Shown piece by piece: positions 46,685 through 59,081 of a DNA stretch of 64,000 bases. The stretch comes from Sclerotinia nivalis (lineage: Eukaryota > Ascomycota > Leotiomycetes > Helotiales > Sclerotiniaceae). Position numbers and translations under genes: made by a program. Within the stretch, counting starts at the first letter, position 1, and every line of letters starts with the position of its first letter. The stretch spans positions 372,001-436,000 of the forward strand of contig JAPEIS010000013.1 of the NCBI GenBank assembly GCA_029531795.1, given 5' to 3'. Under the pieces are notes generated by a model. It saw only the letters and a list, made by a program, of their open reading frames with translations. It did no database searches and had not been told where the DNA came from.

Positions 46685-48510
46685 GTAGTATCAAGTAATC
46701 TATAAAAAAGATATATGTATCTTCAAATGAAAGTGGTGATGTTCAAGAAGAAGATTATTATTATTATTATCATCACCTTATGATTCGGATGGGATATCTT
46801 CGGCTTTGAGATTAAGCGGCCGCACGGATTTTCTATGTTCATGTTCATGTTCATCTTCATCTTCATCTTCATCATTTTCTATCATTTATCATTTATCATT
46901 TATCATAGATCGGTCATAAACACACAATAAATGCACTCATTGCCCTTTTACTTCTTTTACATCAATTTGTAAGATATTTACTTCTATCAATCGTGAATAC
47001 AGATGATCTTCCAAGAGACACTCTTCACAACGAGAGCAATATAGAACTATACACACTCCAAGTCTTCAGCAAACGATAGATTCTTTTCCAAGCTCAGAAG
47101 CAAAGGTCCGACCTCTTTCAGAATGTCTTGCAGATCTCACCAACAGCGATATCGGTCAGCAATTCCCTTTCAACTACCGGTACTCAAGTATCAAGAATCA
47201 AAGTTCAAAGCGTCATTGATATAAAAAATTGGGCTTGATGGCATTTTTATCAAATAGATGGGATTTGTGAATACAGATTTCCAACCCCCTTGTGTTGATC
47301 ATTTCCAGGGAGTATTAATCTTATAAAAACAACGGACAAAGATCGAGATTTGGTATTCGTCACCACGTTCTGTTTTCAGCGATAATTGTTTGATATTCAT
47401 ATTGGCTTACTGAATGCAGACTATGATGCTTGTTCAATTTATAGATAATTGCATATTGCTTCAAAGCTTGATAGCGAATATCATATCCGAAAACGAGTTT
47501 TGCTAATGATCACTAATTCGCGGAGCACGGTACATTGATTTTAGGAATTAGCTTCGGGTATTCGACTTCATATTTTTGATAGATGAAGGAAACTATCTCG
47601 GTAACTCAACAGTACCGTCTTTAGGTCCAAATTTAACATCAGAACTCTGGGATTAATTAATAGCTGAGGCCGTGAGGCATAGTTCTCAGCGGAAGCCCTC
47701 ACATTAGTTCTCAAAGTTTGTAGAACTAGCTATCCTTCTGCTATATGTAAACTTCTGCTATAGCTATAGATAGCTATGACGTTTGCTGTCTAAACAAATC
47801 TCACTCCTCAATCGGCTTTCATGATTATCCCCATGTTTTCTGTCAAATAATCACACAACTTGGGGGCTTGGGGCTTTCTAGATTCCCCTGTTGAGTCCGA
47901 GGGCCGATCGACTGAATTTCTTTCTACTTGTTCAAATTGACGGAACCTTTACTCCTCGGAAATGTTCCTGGTCCCTAGACCAACCATTCAATCACTCTTT
48001 ATCCGTCAAGTGCGGAGTAACCTCCAGCAATTAAAAACCCATCACATCATTGTTCCTAGCCCCTACATTTTCCACAATTTACCTAAGGTCTTTCCATAAC
48101 CAAGATTTAGATGCTGATATAAAGCTTTTTGCCGGTTGCGGTACCACCTTACGCACTATACCGCTTTCTCCAGCTTTTCTCCAGTTTTTCTCCAACTAAT
48201 CGTTGACGTAAAGGATGATATTGAACATTATTTCTGAGCTTTTTCCAACCTATTTTTTCTTGGAACGAATCAACAGCCATGAAGATACTAAGCTAAGACG
48301 TGTTTGTTATATTTTATTACTTCATAGTTCCACAACAGATTTCCTTTACAGGCGTCATGAAAGCTCCTGGATAGCTTGCCCCATAGCTTGCCCCGTGGCA
48401 ATTGAGTTCCTCTCTTATATCAATCGGTTATTTTCATTTTGATTTTATTTACTTCAAGCAACAATTTCTTGTCTTTTTTACAGTTGTTCATTCGGTTTGA
48501 ACATCTAGAA
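46685..48510. promoter_or_regulatory. Divergent intergenic region, PDX3 and Rds1-like gene
   Basis: This 1.8-kb interval has no gene. It holds TCATGT/TCATCT hexamer runs (46835-46875), ATTTATC repeats (46880-46906) and, close to the Rds1-like start, a perfect tandem 12-mer ATAGCTTGCCCC (48371-48394). A CCCCT element at about 47885 fits a stress-response element. Confidence 0.45.
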
Positions 48511-50085
48511 ATGTTTTACAAGACAAGAATTACCGCTGGTTTAATTGCAGCGGTCACAGCTGCTCCAGCTGCAGTCACCAAGATCATTGAACGCCAAGTC
48601 GAAAGCTCTGCTTCTGTCACAAGCTCTGCAACAGCTTCCGCAGCTTCCACATCTTCTTCACCATTTGTTTCTTATTCCTACAATCAACAACCATCTGTGA
48701 ATAGTGCAGCAGTTTCATCGGTCGCTTCAGTCGCCGGAATTTCCGCATCAGAAATTCCAGGAGCTACCGACCCAGTCCCACCGGTTATCAGTTCTCAAGT
48801 TACTGGTGTCACAAGTCATGGCCCATACAGTGGCACACCGACTACTACTGGAGCTTTAAGTACTATTGCGCTCGCCAGTGAGGTACCAATCTTGCCACCT
48901 AGACCAGCCGAGCAAACATATGTACCTGACGGTACACTTCACGACCCACAGCCAATCCCATATCAACCAGCTGGTGGTTTAGGAACAAATGGCACAGAGC
49001 CAGTCTATCGTGTTCAATCTGATTTTGATTATCAATCAGTTCTCTTAGGTCTTTACCAAGAATGGATTGAACTCGATCTCTTCCATCACATCCTTGCCAG
49101 GTTCCCCGAAGAAGAATTCACAGCTGCTGGTCTCACTCCTAGCGACAGACATCTTATCGAGTTCATGGCAAATCAAGAGTCTGGCCATGCTACTATGCTT
49201 TCGAATTTGCTTGGAGGGCCAGGAGGTGCAACACCACAATGCACATACAATTATCCTTTTACTACGGTTGCTGAAGCATTTGACTTTTGTCAAAAACTAA
49301 CTAGATATGGAGAGTCGGGTGTTTGGGGTTTCCAAGCTCATCTTGACTCACGTGAAGTTGCACAGCTTCTTGATCAATCCATTGCCACCGAAGCTCGTCA
49401 ACAAATTATCTTCCGTCAATTTTCAGGTCTTTTCCCCATGCCAGTTTGGTTCGAGACCGGTATTCCACAATCATGGGCTTGGACTCTGCTCGCACCTTAT
49501 ATTTCATCTTGCCCTGCCAACTCTAAACGTCTTGTTTGGCAAAACTTCCCAGAACTTAAAATTCTCAACCAACCAAACATCGCTCGTCGCAATGCTACCC
49601 AAACTGGTTTCAACGAAACTGTTGGATTCGGTCCCGCTGCACCAAGTAACTCAAGTTTAGCACCAATAGATTCATGCGTCGGTAACAACATAACTGGATT
49701 CGATTGCTCAGCCTCCATTTCCCAAAACCGATCAATTCCCCTGTCCTACCCCGGACGTGAAGTCTTCCTCCAATGGGAAAATCCAGGTAAACCTATCGGA
49801 CCAAATAACTCCTACATTACGTCCACCAGCGCCGGAACACCCGAATGGGCAATGTGGGTTTCGCAATTAAATATCACTTATTCACCTCTTCTGAATGTTA
49901 CGACGAATAATGGAGTTAATTCGGCTATGACGATTCAACCTGATGTTTCGACTTTTGAGGGTGATCCGGCGATTAATGGGACGATGTTTTTAGCGCTTAC
50001 GGATACGAATCAGACCTACTCGGCGTTTAATTTGTCGAATGTTAATCCTCATGTTGTTGCTTTGGCTATGTATCAAGCTGGTTAG
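48511..50085 (+). CDS. Rds1-like secreted ferritin-fold protein (524 aa)
   Basis: A single exon from ATG 48511; an in-frame extension upstream to 48439 lacks an ATG near its start and is not used. A signal peptide (MFYKTRITAGLIAAVTAAP) is followed by a Ser/Ala/Thr-rich linker of about 70 residues. A helical ferritin-like domain follows, with YQEWIELDLFHHILARF, IEFMANQESGHATMLSNLL and SIATEARQQIIFRQF, where Glu and His residues are spaced as in ferritin-like proteins. The C-terminal part is Asn/Ser/Thr-rich with many N-glycosylation sequons. Homologs include fission yeast rds1, induced by stress and nutrient starvation. Activity is not established for the family. Confidence 0.85.
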   Translation: MFYKTRITAGLIAAVTAAPAAVTKIIERQVESSASVTSSATASAASTSSSPFVSYSYNQQPSVNSAAVSSVASVAGISASEIPGATDPVPPVISSQVTGVTSHGPYSGTPTTTGALSTIALASEVPILPPRPAEQTYVPDGTLHDPQPIPYQPAGGLGTNGTEPVYRVQSDFDYQSVLLGLYQEWIELDLFHHILARFPEEEFTAAGLTPSDRHLIEFMANQESGHATMLSNLLGGPGGATPQCTYNYPFTTVAEAFDFCQKLTRYGESGVWGFQAHLDSREVAQLLDQSIATEARQQIIFRQFSGLFPMPVWFETGIPQSWAWTLLAPYISSCPANSKRLVWQNFPELKILNQPNIARRNATQTGFNETVGFGPAAPSNSSLAPIDSCVGNNITGFDCSASISQNRSIPLSYPGREVFLQWENPGKPIGPNNSYITSTSAGTPEWAMWVSQLNITYSPLLNVTTNNGVNSAMTIQPDVSTFEGDPAINGTMFLALTDTNQTYSAFNLSNVNPHVVALAMYQAG

Positions 50086-52239
50086 GTTTAACTGGTGTTT
50101 TGTTGTTGGGTTTGGAAAAGTATATGGATGGATGGATTGGGATTTTTGTATGATATTTTGTGGATTTTTATGTGTTGTGTGTTGTGTGTTGTGTGGGTGT
50201 GGGGGTTTAATGATATGATATGTTGTGATATGATATGGTATATTTGACGAGTATTCATAATTCTTGTAAGATGTTATGTTATATTTAATTAGCGATAGCG
50301 GAAGAGTTCTTTACATGTACCTACCTACCTGTTTAACATTATTGAGTATTCCATATCATTGTTGACTGGCCTTCATCGTGCCTCCTTTTGAGTGAAGATT
50401 TTTCGTCACTCCTCAATCTTTTTGTCTTTCATGACCTATATATTACATTCCTACGTCGGCTTTAAGGTCGAAGTAAGAGGAGTTGCAACGTGGAAAAGTT
50501 GGCAGTTCAGGAGCTGTGAAATATTGAGCTTCCATACTGAAAAATCATGGAATCACATCACTTGCAGGTATCTTTACGGAGAAACATCTATCAGGAGTAA
50601 TTGAATATCTATTTTGCATTGTCAGTTCTGGGTTTTTGTCAGTTTACATAACTTTTGGTGTCATTTACAAGTTTGTTTCATTTATCATCATTTTATCACC
50701 TTCTTCATATACACTGTGTATATATGTATATTTTCCGCATTCATCTCCAGATTCTATACATTTTTGATCGGAGGTTTAACTGTGAGAAGAGAGAAGTGAA
50801 AATGGAGAAAGTCCTCAAATGATTTGATATCTGTTAATTTTTGGGGTATAGAGGGAGAGATAGGGTAGAAGGAGGAAGGGGTTTTAAAGGTTGGGGGGTG
50901 GAGGGATGGAGGGAGGGTGGTGGTGGGTTTTTTTCTGGCGACTTGTGGTGATTGCCTGGTGAATTCCCTGACGGCTCCTGAAGACTCCAATTTTCCCTGG
51001 CGGCGGGAATGGAAAAGTGGAAGATGGAATGATGGGAATAGGGGCATGATTTGAGGGCAGATAAGACGAGAGTTGGAATGGAAAATGGATGTACTTGTAG
51101 GGTAAATGGTGTATGATTCACCACGGTCGACATGAGTACTTACTTGGAATTTTGGCGAGTTGGTTGTCTATTTGTAAAGACCCATGACCTCCTACTTCCT
51201 TTACCATAATAGTCAGAGCAGATTGAAAGCGGAACAGTCAGAGGGGGGAGGAAAGCAGCACCTCCTTCCTAAACCTTTTAGAATATCTGTATCTATCTCC
51301 GTCTCTTTTCAATGGAGACGCGGATTTTTTGCTGGATATCCGGGCTGTTGATATTGGTGGCAAGGCTAGAATTGGTTTGACTTTTTTTGGTTATTGATTA
51401 GTGATGTGAGATTTTATCGCTGCTGCGGTATGGGGACGTGTTGCGTGGTTGCGTGGTTGCGTGGTTGCGTGGTTGTTGTTTTAGTTGCTGTTTATTTATT
51501 GTTGTTATTTATTTCTGTAATCGTATAATTGGATATCCATAGTTATTGGTTATTGTCAATTTAGATTTAGATTTTTAGAGAAGGGTGGTGAATAGTTTGT
51601 TGGTTATGGGGATTGAGGGGGCAAGGTGAGGGGTAAGTGGTAAGGAATTTAGTAATAACACGATTCTCCATCCATGGTCTATTCCTCCCAGATCGAAGAT
51701 TTGTTAAGATCCATGCTATATAAGACATATTATTCTTATTTATGTTGGCTAGGTATTATGAATATGAGACAAGGGCAGATTTGATGGCAAGGGAATTGGA
51801 TTACGTGACTAAAATCTTGAACAGTCATTATGGTTTTACCACTTCAATTTACATCCGGAAGTTGAGATTATCGTCTGAAGTGTTTAGGTCTATGTCCACC
51901 AGATCAAATCCCGTTCTCATCCCTTCTCATCATTATATCATGACTTTCGCTTTCACCATCGATTCTCATCTATTCTATTGAATCTATTCTATTGAATCTA
52001 TTCCATTGAATCTATTCCATTGAATCTATTACATTGAAAATCCGATCAAGATCTACTTTCTCAAGGGCGTAACAAGGAACGAACCATAAAAATGGAAATA
52101 AAGAAACAGGTCTGAAGGGGGTTTTCAACAAATTCACCTGCTCCATTTCCTGGTATCTGTTGTCTGCATTATCTCCTCCCAGTGATGTTGGTTTTTGGTT
52201 TTTGCATTGGGAAACCTGAGTTAAAGTTTAGAAGATATA
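50086..52239. other. Intergenic, simple repeats, boundary of AT-rich block
   Basis: No convincing gene. Simple repeats are GTGTTGT runs (about 50169-50195), GCGTGGTTG x4 (51441-51475) and a 14-bp CTATTCTATTGAAT unit repeated about five times (51970-52038). Minus ORFs at 50754-51133 overlap in two frames over purine-rich low-complexity sequence. Confidence 0.55.
51970..52038. repeat. 14-bp minisatellite CTATTCTATTGAAT, about five copies
   Basis: Read directly; the copies differ by single transitions or transversions (TTCT, TTCC, TTAC). Confidence 0.9.
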
Positions 52240-52721
52240 CTCGGCAAAAAATTTAAAAACGTATAAGCAAAGCTAAATCATTTATAATTCTTTTTCAATT
52301 CTTCATCAAAATCAATATAAATTTATATGATCATTTATTTATTTATAATATATAAATTTTCTAAAATTTAAAAGAGTATTAAAAAAATTCAAATTTTTGA
52401 TTGTTTTTATTTAAATAAATTTTTTTTTTTCAGATATATTTTATAATAGATTAAATCTGAGTTCGATAATATATAAAAAAATGAAAAACAAATATAATTT
52501 TTTTGGTTTAAATATAATAGTTTTAACTATTTAATATAATGATATCCGTAAAATATATATTATAGATTATCTTAGAGTTGTCTTCATCTTGATGATGTAT
52601 AATTTTGAGTAATTTTGAGCCGCATCGTTCAACTTTGAAGATCAAAAGGGTATATTTGGTAATGATAACTCAAATATTTATTATCATCAACTAATAATCA
52701 TTGTTAGTGTCGGGATCATAG
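52240..52721. other. AT-rich decayed flank of the retroelement block
   Basis: Composition changes sharply near 52240 from mixed to almost pure A/T. No gene or recognisable element is seen. I read it as older RIP-degraded repeat DNA. Confidence 0.55.
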
Positions 52722-52737
52722 TTATATAATCATAAAG
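52722..52737. repeat. Target-site motif copy X1 (TTATATAATCATAAAG)
   Basis: This matches X2 (58729-58744) and X3 (62750-62764) except for transitions. It lies next to the 3' end of LINE copy 1. Confidence 0.65.
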
Positions 52738-52766
52738 TGTGTGTGTATATATATATATATATATTA
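52738..52766. repeat. TG/TA dinucleotide tract at LINE 3' end
   Basis: A TGTGTGTG then TATATATA run directly abuts the 3' UTR of copy 1. A shorter TGTGTATATGTGTATG run holds the same place in copy 2. Confidence 0.85.
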
Positions 52767-53109
52767 TTTTTCGTCCGAGGCTCTGTGCGAAACACAGGCC
52801 TCAAATTCCCAATTGGGACAAAGGATGCCAGGGGAGGAAGGCCCCTGGGTTTCTAACTAGTTAATCTAAATTTACTAGTATTATATATACTAAATACTTC
52901 AGCAAGGTTTATATAATTACTATTGCATATTGAGTTAATCCCTTAGATAGATATTTCAGTTGTTCTCTACAATACAATTAGATCCCTCGATTTCTGATCT
53001 CTTTTTTTTTGTTATCGCAATCGAGCTTTTTAGTATATTTTGTTAATATAAAGTTTATACAAGCTCAATCTTTTCGAATCAAAACTTAATAGAATATACA
53101 AAGAAAATA

Positions 53110-53350
53110 CTAAAATAAACTAAAATAAACTAAAATAAACTAAAATAAACTAAAATAAACTAAAATAAACTAAAATAAACTAAAATAAACTAAAATAAAA
53201 TAAAATAAAATAAAATAAAATAAAATAAAATAAAATAAAATAAAATAAAATAAAATAAAATAAAATAAAATAAAATAAAATAAAATAAAATAAAATAAAA
53301 TAAAATAAAATAAAATAAAATAAAATAAAATAAAATAAAATAAAATAAAA
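53110..53350. repeat. TAAAATAAAC decamer turning into TAAAA pentamer array
   Basis: About nine CTAAAATAAA units are followed by about 30 TAAAA units. Copy 2 has only a short AATAAAATAAAA version at 59145-59170, so the array expanded inside copy 1. Confidence 0.95.
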
Positions 53351-55394
53351 TCAAAGTAATCCTTCAATCTATAAATTGTACAAGGAGTCGAAGATATATA
53401 TCCTGATAGAATCTTATAGATTTGAATCAAGCTATTAGTTTTGTTGTTCTTTTTATGTTTCTTAAAAGATAAAGGATAGCTTTAGATAATAACAATTTTG
53501 AAAGAGTTTTTTGAACATTTTCAATTTTACAAAAATAAAAATAAAAATAAAAAAAGGATTTTTTTTTTTCTATATAAATATAAAATATAAGGATCTTTGT
53601 GATTGAATCGATTATAATATATTGCAAAATCGCTGTATTGAGATTTAGCTGTTAGGATATATTCTAATATCGTTTGTTCAAAAGAAAGTATAATCGATTG
53701 ATTACTATAAATTATAAAAAGATTATTATAATTTAATAATACTATAATTATTTATAATTTTGATTTTACTAATTTAATATTCGATTTAATAATTTTTTTT
53801 AAGAAGGTAAAAGTGTAGATAGAATTAAATAAGGATAAAAATATTGTTTTTTCTTTAGTTGTTTTATTTGCTATTTTGTTTTCGGGGATATTTAGATACT
53901 CAAAAATTTATCGAATTCGAATTGAATTAGAATGGGTATATAACAAGGAAGGTCTAAGGGGTCAAGCTATAGTTAATTTGTAGAATTCTTCGAATATAGA
54001 TTGAGAAGATTCAATCGAATGAAAATCTAAATGTATAGCGATCTTTAGATTATTCAAGAAAATCCAAAGGTTTGTAGCAAATCTAATTGAAGATAATTGA
54101 ATCGTCATCTAAACACTTTTCAGAATTGCAATTGTTTTTAGTATCGAAGATTTCAGTATTATAGTTTAGTAAGAAAATCTATCGATTTATTTGTAGATTG
54201 TATTAATAAATCATTGATTTATCTTTTGTAATATTATCCTGAATTTCGTTTTTCGAATTATCGAAGAAGATTTGCAAATTACTTTTTGGAATCGTAAATA
54301 TAAATCTTTCGAAATCTTTAATTGTTTGTTTTTTCGAACAATCGAAAGAATTATTGATTTTGATTTCTATAATGATATATAATTCTTTGTTCTTTTAAAA
54401 AGGAAATATAATTAGATTAATATATTCGGCTTTTGAAAGGGTTAAGATAATTCTTGAAAATTTTGATTTGGTGATTTTGATATCAGTTTTAGCTAGGATA
54501 TTTTTGGTTCGGATTCGAAGGGGGTGTTTAGAATCGAATCGAATTGTTCAGACTGCGAAGCTTTGGGATATCAAATTGAACTTTATTTCAGAGAGTATCA
54601 GATTTGATTCCTTATATAAAACAACAATATTAATTGTATAGAATACAGAAAGGATTGCTCGAATACTAATTAATATAATCTTATTTAAAAGTTTCAAATG
54701 TTTATTCATTTGATTCGAGATTGTAAAGTTTAGATTTCGTTTCTTAGTTCGATTAGATCATCAAGTTTCGACTACAAAATAGTATTTCTTCAAAATACAG
54801 ATAGTAATTGCTCTTTGAAACAAAATTGATAGAATACTTCAAGTTATTTTTTCAAACAAATGCAAAGCATTCGCAATTATAAGAACCTTAACTGTAAGGA
54901 TTTGAATATAAGATTTGAAATTCAATTCCCTATCGAAGTAGACTCTCAATTATCTCAGCAGATCTGGTTTCTTTGTTATTGAAAGATTTTCTATATAAAT
55001 GATAAGGCTTTTGATATCTTTTCTAAAGTCTTTATAAAAATATATTAGTTCAGACTTTTTAGGATCGAAAGTGATCCCTTCAGATTTGTCTCAATCCAAA
55101 ACCTTCAGTATTTCAGATCGTAATTGATTACAATTAGATTGTAAATTTGAAGAAAAAATTATTAATATAATATTATTTGTATATTCAAATCTTCGAATAG
55201 GATTATCTAATTAAAACAAAGGGACTATATAAAGTATAAAAAGAATAAACGAAATTGGGAAGTTTTATAGTAAATTATACCCAATACTAATACTAAACTT
55301 TATTTCGTTATCAAATCAAATATGAACTGATCGATTTATCGAGAACGATTGTATTTATCGAATTAAATTGTCAAATTATCTTTGTTCTCTGAAT

Positions 55395-55680
55395 CGACGG
55401 ATTAAACATCCTAGGAGAATAATATCAAAAGTATCTTTGATATTTATAATTAATAAAGTAATTTTAGAATCTGAATTTAAGATCATTTTTATATCATATA
55501 TAAAACAAATTGTAAGATTTATTGATGAATATAAAGAAAGTGTTTCGAATTGTTATTTGATTAGTACTTTGAGAGTTATAACAATCTAAGATATCTTTTT
55601 AGTGATCAAATATTCGAGGCTTTTTTCTAGTATTGAGAATAGAATTATTGGTTTATAGAATCTGGAGTTTGTATGATTTG
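55395..55680 (-). pseudogene. Reverse-transcriptase remnant in LINE copy 1
   Basis: This is the equivalent of the copy 2 reverse-transcriptase zone, with further transitions; the coding sense is minus. The antisense 73-codon ORF at 55368-55589 is only a by-product. Identified by alignment to copy 2. Confidence 0.5.
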
Positions 55681-58600
55681 ATTTGTTTGGTTTTAGAATG
55701 ATAACTATAATCGCTGATCAAAAGTATTCAGAGTAATAATTTATTTTAAGATATTTTTGAAAAAGTTGTAGAATACTAAATTCAATCTGTAGTTATATTA
55801 ATTATAATATCTTGATTAGGATTTCGTCTATATCAGAAGCTGTGTTATCTATACAGAGGATAACAATTTGAATATCTTGAATCGTAGTTTCAAAGAATAA
55901 AATAAAACAAGTAAAGATTGTAGAAAAATCGAAAGGGATATTGTCAATCTCAATTGTATTTGTCAGTAGATTATTAATGAGTAGATCTCTTTTGATTTAA
56001 ATAATTATAATAATAAAATAATCTAAAGAATTTGTTAAAGAAAGAGTTCGATATATTCCAATTAATTGATATCATTTTATTATTTTAAAGATATTCTTTA
56101 TTTCCTTAATTGAATCAAATTTAGATAATCAAAATTCCTTTTTCGTTTTCTTGATAATCTTTTAAAGATTCTATTTTGATTTTGTAAAGCTATTTGTTCG
56201 GTTTTCCTAAATAGTTGTTCAGCAGATCTCGTTCTATTATAATTGATCTGTATTTCGGCTGAGTGATTTTTAAACTGATTCTGTATATATCAATTATATC
56301 GATTGAATGATATTCAAAACTAGATTATCAAAATCAAAAATTGTAGATAAAGATTGGAGATCTAGATTCGCTAAGTTTTCTATTAATAGAATTGGAAAAA
56401 GCTTTTCATCAAATATATCAATTCATAATCTTTGAATTGAATCTTGGAATCTTATATTTCAATTTAAAGTTGTTAGTAAAGATTTGTAATCGGAAATTGT
56501 ATCAAGGTAAGAAACGAATGTTGTATTAGTTATATATAATTTTGAAAAGAATATAAAATTAAGAATACTATCCAAATCACGGATAGTTTTGTTAATTGTA
56601 AAAAGAAGATTAAAAGAATAATTATTTAATTAATTTATAAAAAGTTTTATAAGATTAAAGTGTATAGAACAAAAAGGATTCTATTTTGTATAATGAAGAT
56701 TCAAATCCTTTATAAGAAATATAGAATTAAAAAAGGAAAAAGGTAAATTGAATAAATCTTTTATCGTTTGATTTTTATTTTGATTGTTTTTAAAAGTATT
56801 GTAAATATTGATAATTGTAAAAGTAGAATCAATAGTAGATTGAAGATATAGAAATAATAAATTCTAAGAAAAGAAAATAAATTGAAATTGATTAATTTAA
56901 ATATTTATTTCTTTATAAGTATAAAATATTATTCGAAGATAGATTTTCTAATTATCAAATAATGTAAAAGTTTTATAGACTAGATGGGATTTAGTAATTC
57001 AGTATAAGATATTTGAGAATATATAAAGTTCTTGAATTAGAATTATATTAATACAAGAATCGTTAACTAAGGAAAATATTAGTTTATAAAAACTAGTGTT
57101 TTTAATTATATTAGCTTATAAGATAATCAAGGGTTTTGAAGATATTCTTGGATTATATATTAAATAGGATCGGAAAAGAAGCAGTTTCTAATATAATAAA
57201 ACGATTTGAAAGATTGAAAAAGGATAAAGTTAGTAAGGATAATATCTGAGTAGTTCGAATTGAGATTGAAAAGATAATGAGTTATTTTATTAAAGAATCA
57301 ACTTTTGAAGCTTTAAAGCATTTTGTATTGATATAAGTTCTGATTCTAACTATCTTTGATATTTTCTAGATAACTTATTTTTCTGTTTTGAATTTGGGGC
57401 CTTTAATAGTAAAACGAAAAGGGTATCTAGAATCATTTGCTAAATGAAGTCTATTGTAATATAGATATCTTATTGAGTAATTATAAATTGTATTATATCT
57501 AATAGAATGATTTTTTTCTATATATTCGATTATATTATAGATTCAGTACTTTTTAGAACGAAAACAAATTCGAATATTATATTATTGAAAATATCGAATG
57601 TATTGGATTATCTTAGGTTTGAAGATGATTCGAGAGATGTTAATTGTAGTTTCTAGAATCCGGAGGTTCTTGAGAAAAGCTATATATTGCAAAATTGGAA
57701 AGTTCAAAAACCAAATAGAATTATATAAATTGAATTCTTTGTTTTGTATAGATTCAATTGTTTGAATTGTTCATTGTTTAGTATTATTATTGATAATTTC
57801 GAATATAGTTTCCGATTCGATTGAAATAATAATCAATTGTTGTGAATCTTCTAAAATTGTAACAATTTGTAGAATGTAGTTCAATCGATAGGTAATCTAT
57901 GATTGTTGTCGTTCGATTTTGTAAGTTTCGAATACTTTTTCAATTGTATTTGAAAGGTTTTCCAAAGTTGTTAAGTTTATTAAAGAATTCGCATATAATA
58001 TAAATCCAGTATTTATTATTTGAATTTCTTTAAAAAGATTTGTATTAGTTTTTAATTATTCTTTTAATATATTTAGTATAACGAAAGAACTGGGTTTTCA
58101 AATTAGATGATCGAATCCGATATAAACAAAGAGACAAATATCGATTTTGTTCAAAGTTTTAGATTGAGTTTTGGATTGGCTTTTAGTTTTTGAGATTATA
58201 AATTATATAATTAAAATTACAGTTTTCTAAATATAAATAAAATCCTTAAAATATTGAATTGTAGTTTTTTGTTATATAGAATTGAAATTTGATTGAGTAG
58301 AAAAAACAATAAGGAGTTTGGTAATTCAAAAAGGATATGATTTATTAATATATAAATCGAAGTGTTTGTTTGTAACAAAAGAAATATCAATGCAAAGTGC
58401 GATCAGGAGTTTACAAAATCGAATAAAGAAAGTTCGAATTGTTTTGATATTAAGGTATTCATTCTATAATAGAATAATAGGGTTAAAAATCTATTGATTT
58501 TCATTTGTTTTATTAATAATAGCTTTGATTGTATTAGTTAGAGATTGGGAAAAAGAAAAAATTGAAGGAACGGAAGGTATAGTAACGGAAATGTATTTGT

Positions 58601-58728
58601 ACAATGCTTACCGGAACTGAAAAGTTTTGTTTTTAAATCTTATAGATAATAAAAACGATCGATTAATCAATGAAATACAATAATAAACGCGTTTTTCGAA
58701 AAATTCAATTTTTCGATAATATTGTATA

Positions 58729-58744
58729 TTATATGATTATGGAG
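58729..58744. repeat. Target-site motif copy X2 (TTATATGATTATGGAG)
   Basis: It sits between the 5' end of copy 1 and the 3' end of copy 2, and matches X1 and X3 except for transitions. Confidence 0.65.
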
Positions 58745-59050
58745 TGTGTATATGTGTATGACATTTTTCGTTCGAGGCTCTATACAAAACACAAACCTCA
58801 AATTCTTAATTGGGACAAAGAACATCAGGAAAGGAAAGCCCCTGGATTTCTAATTAATTAATCTAAGTTTACTAGTATTATATATACTAAATGCTTTAAT
58901 AAGATTTATATAATTGTTATTGCGTATTGAATTAATCCTTTAAATAGATATTTCAATTGTTCTTTATAATACAATTAAATCCCTCGATTTCTGATCTCCT
59001 CTCCTTTATCATCGCAATTGAGCTTTTTAGTATATTTTGTTAATATAAAG

Positions 59051-59081
59051 TTTTTTCCTTTTTTTTTTTTTTTTTTTTTTT
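59051..59081. repeat. Poly-T tract inside LINE copy 2 3' UTR
   Basis: About 30 bases, nearly all T, absent at the same place in copy 1 (AAAGTTTATACAAGC). On the sense (minus) strand it is a poly-A run. Confidence 0.9.

Larger units (their letters stand above)
52738..58728 (-). mobile_element. LINE (non-LTR) retrotransposon copy 1, RIP-degraded, about 6 kb
   Basis: The element reads on minus, with its 3' end on the left. It is aligned with copy 2 by eye over about 4 kb: 3' UTR at 52770-53060 against 58762-59050, reverse-transcriptase zone around 55395-55640 against 61200-61500, and endonuclease zone around 56440-56940 against 62280-62750. Differences are mostly C to T and G to A, as RIP produces, and no frame longer than about 70 codons survives. 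The 1.8 kb to the right of 56944 (the 5' part) is absent from copy 2. The first 90 bp of the 3' UTR keep G and C. The 3' end runs into a TA/TG microsatellite. It is flanked by motifs X1 and X2. Confidence 0.8.

Noticed and set aside
53170..53430. Minus ORF of 86 codons
   Set aside because: It is a translation of the TAAAA pentamer array (repeated FILFY) and not a gene.
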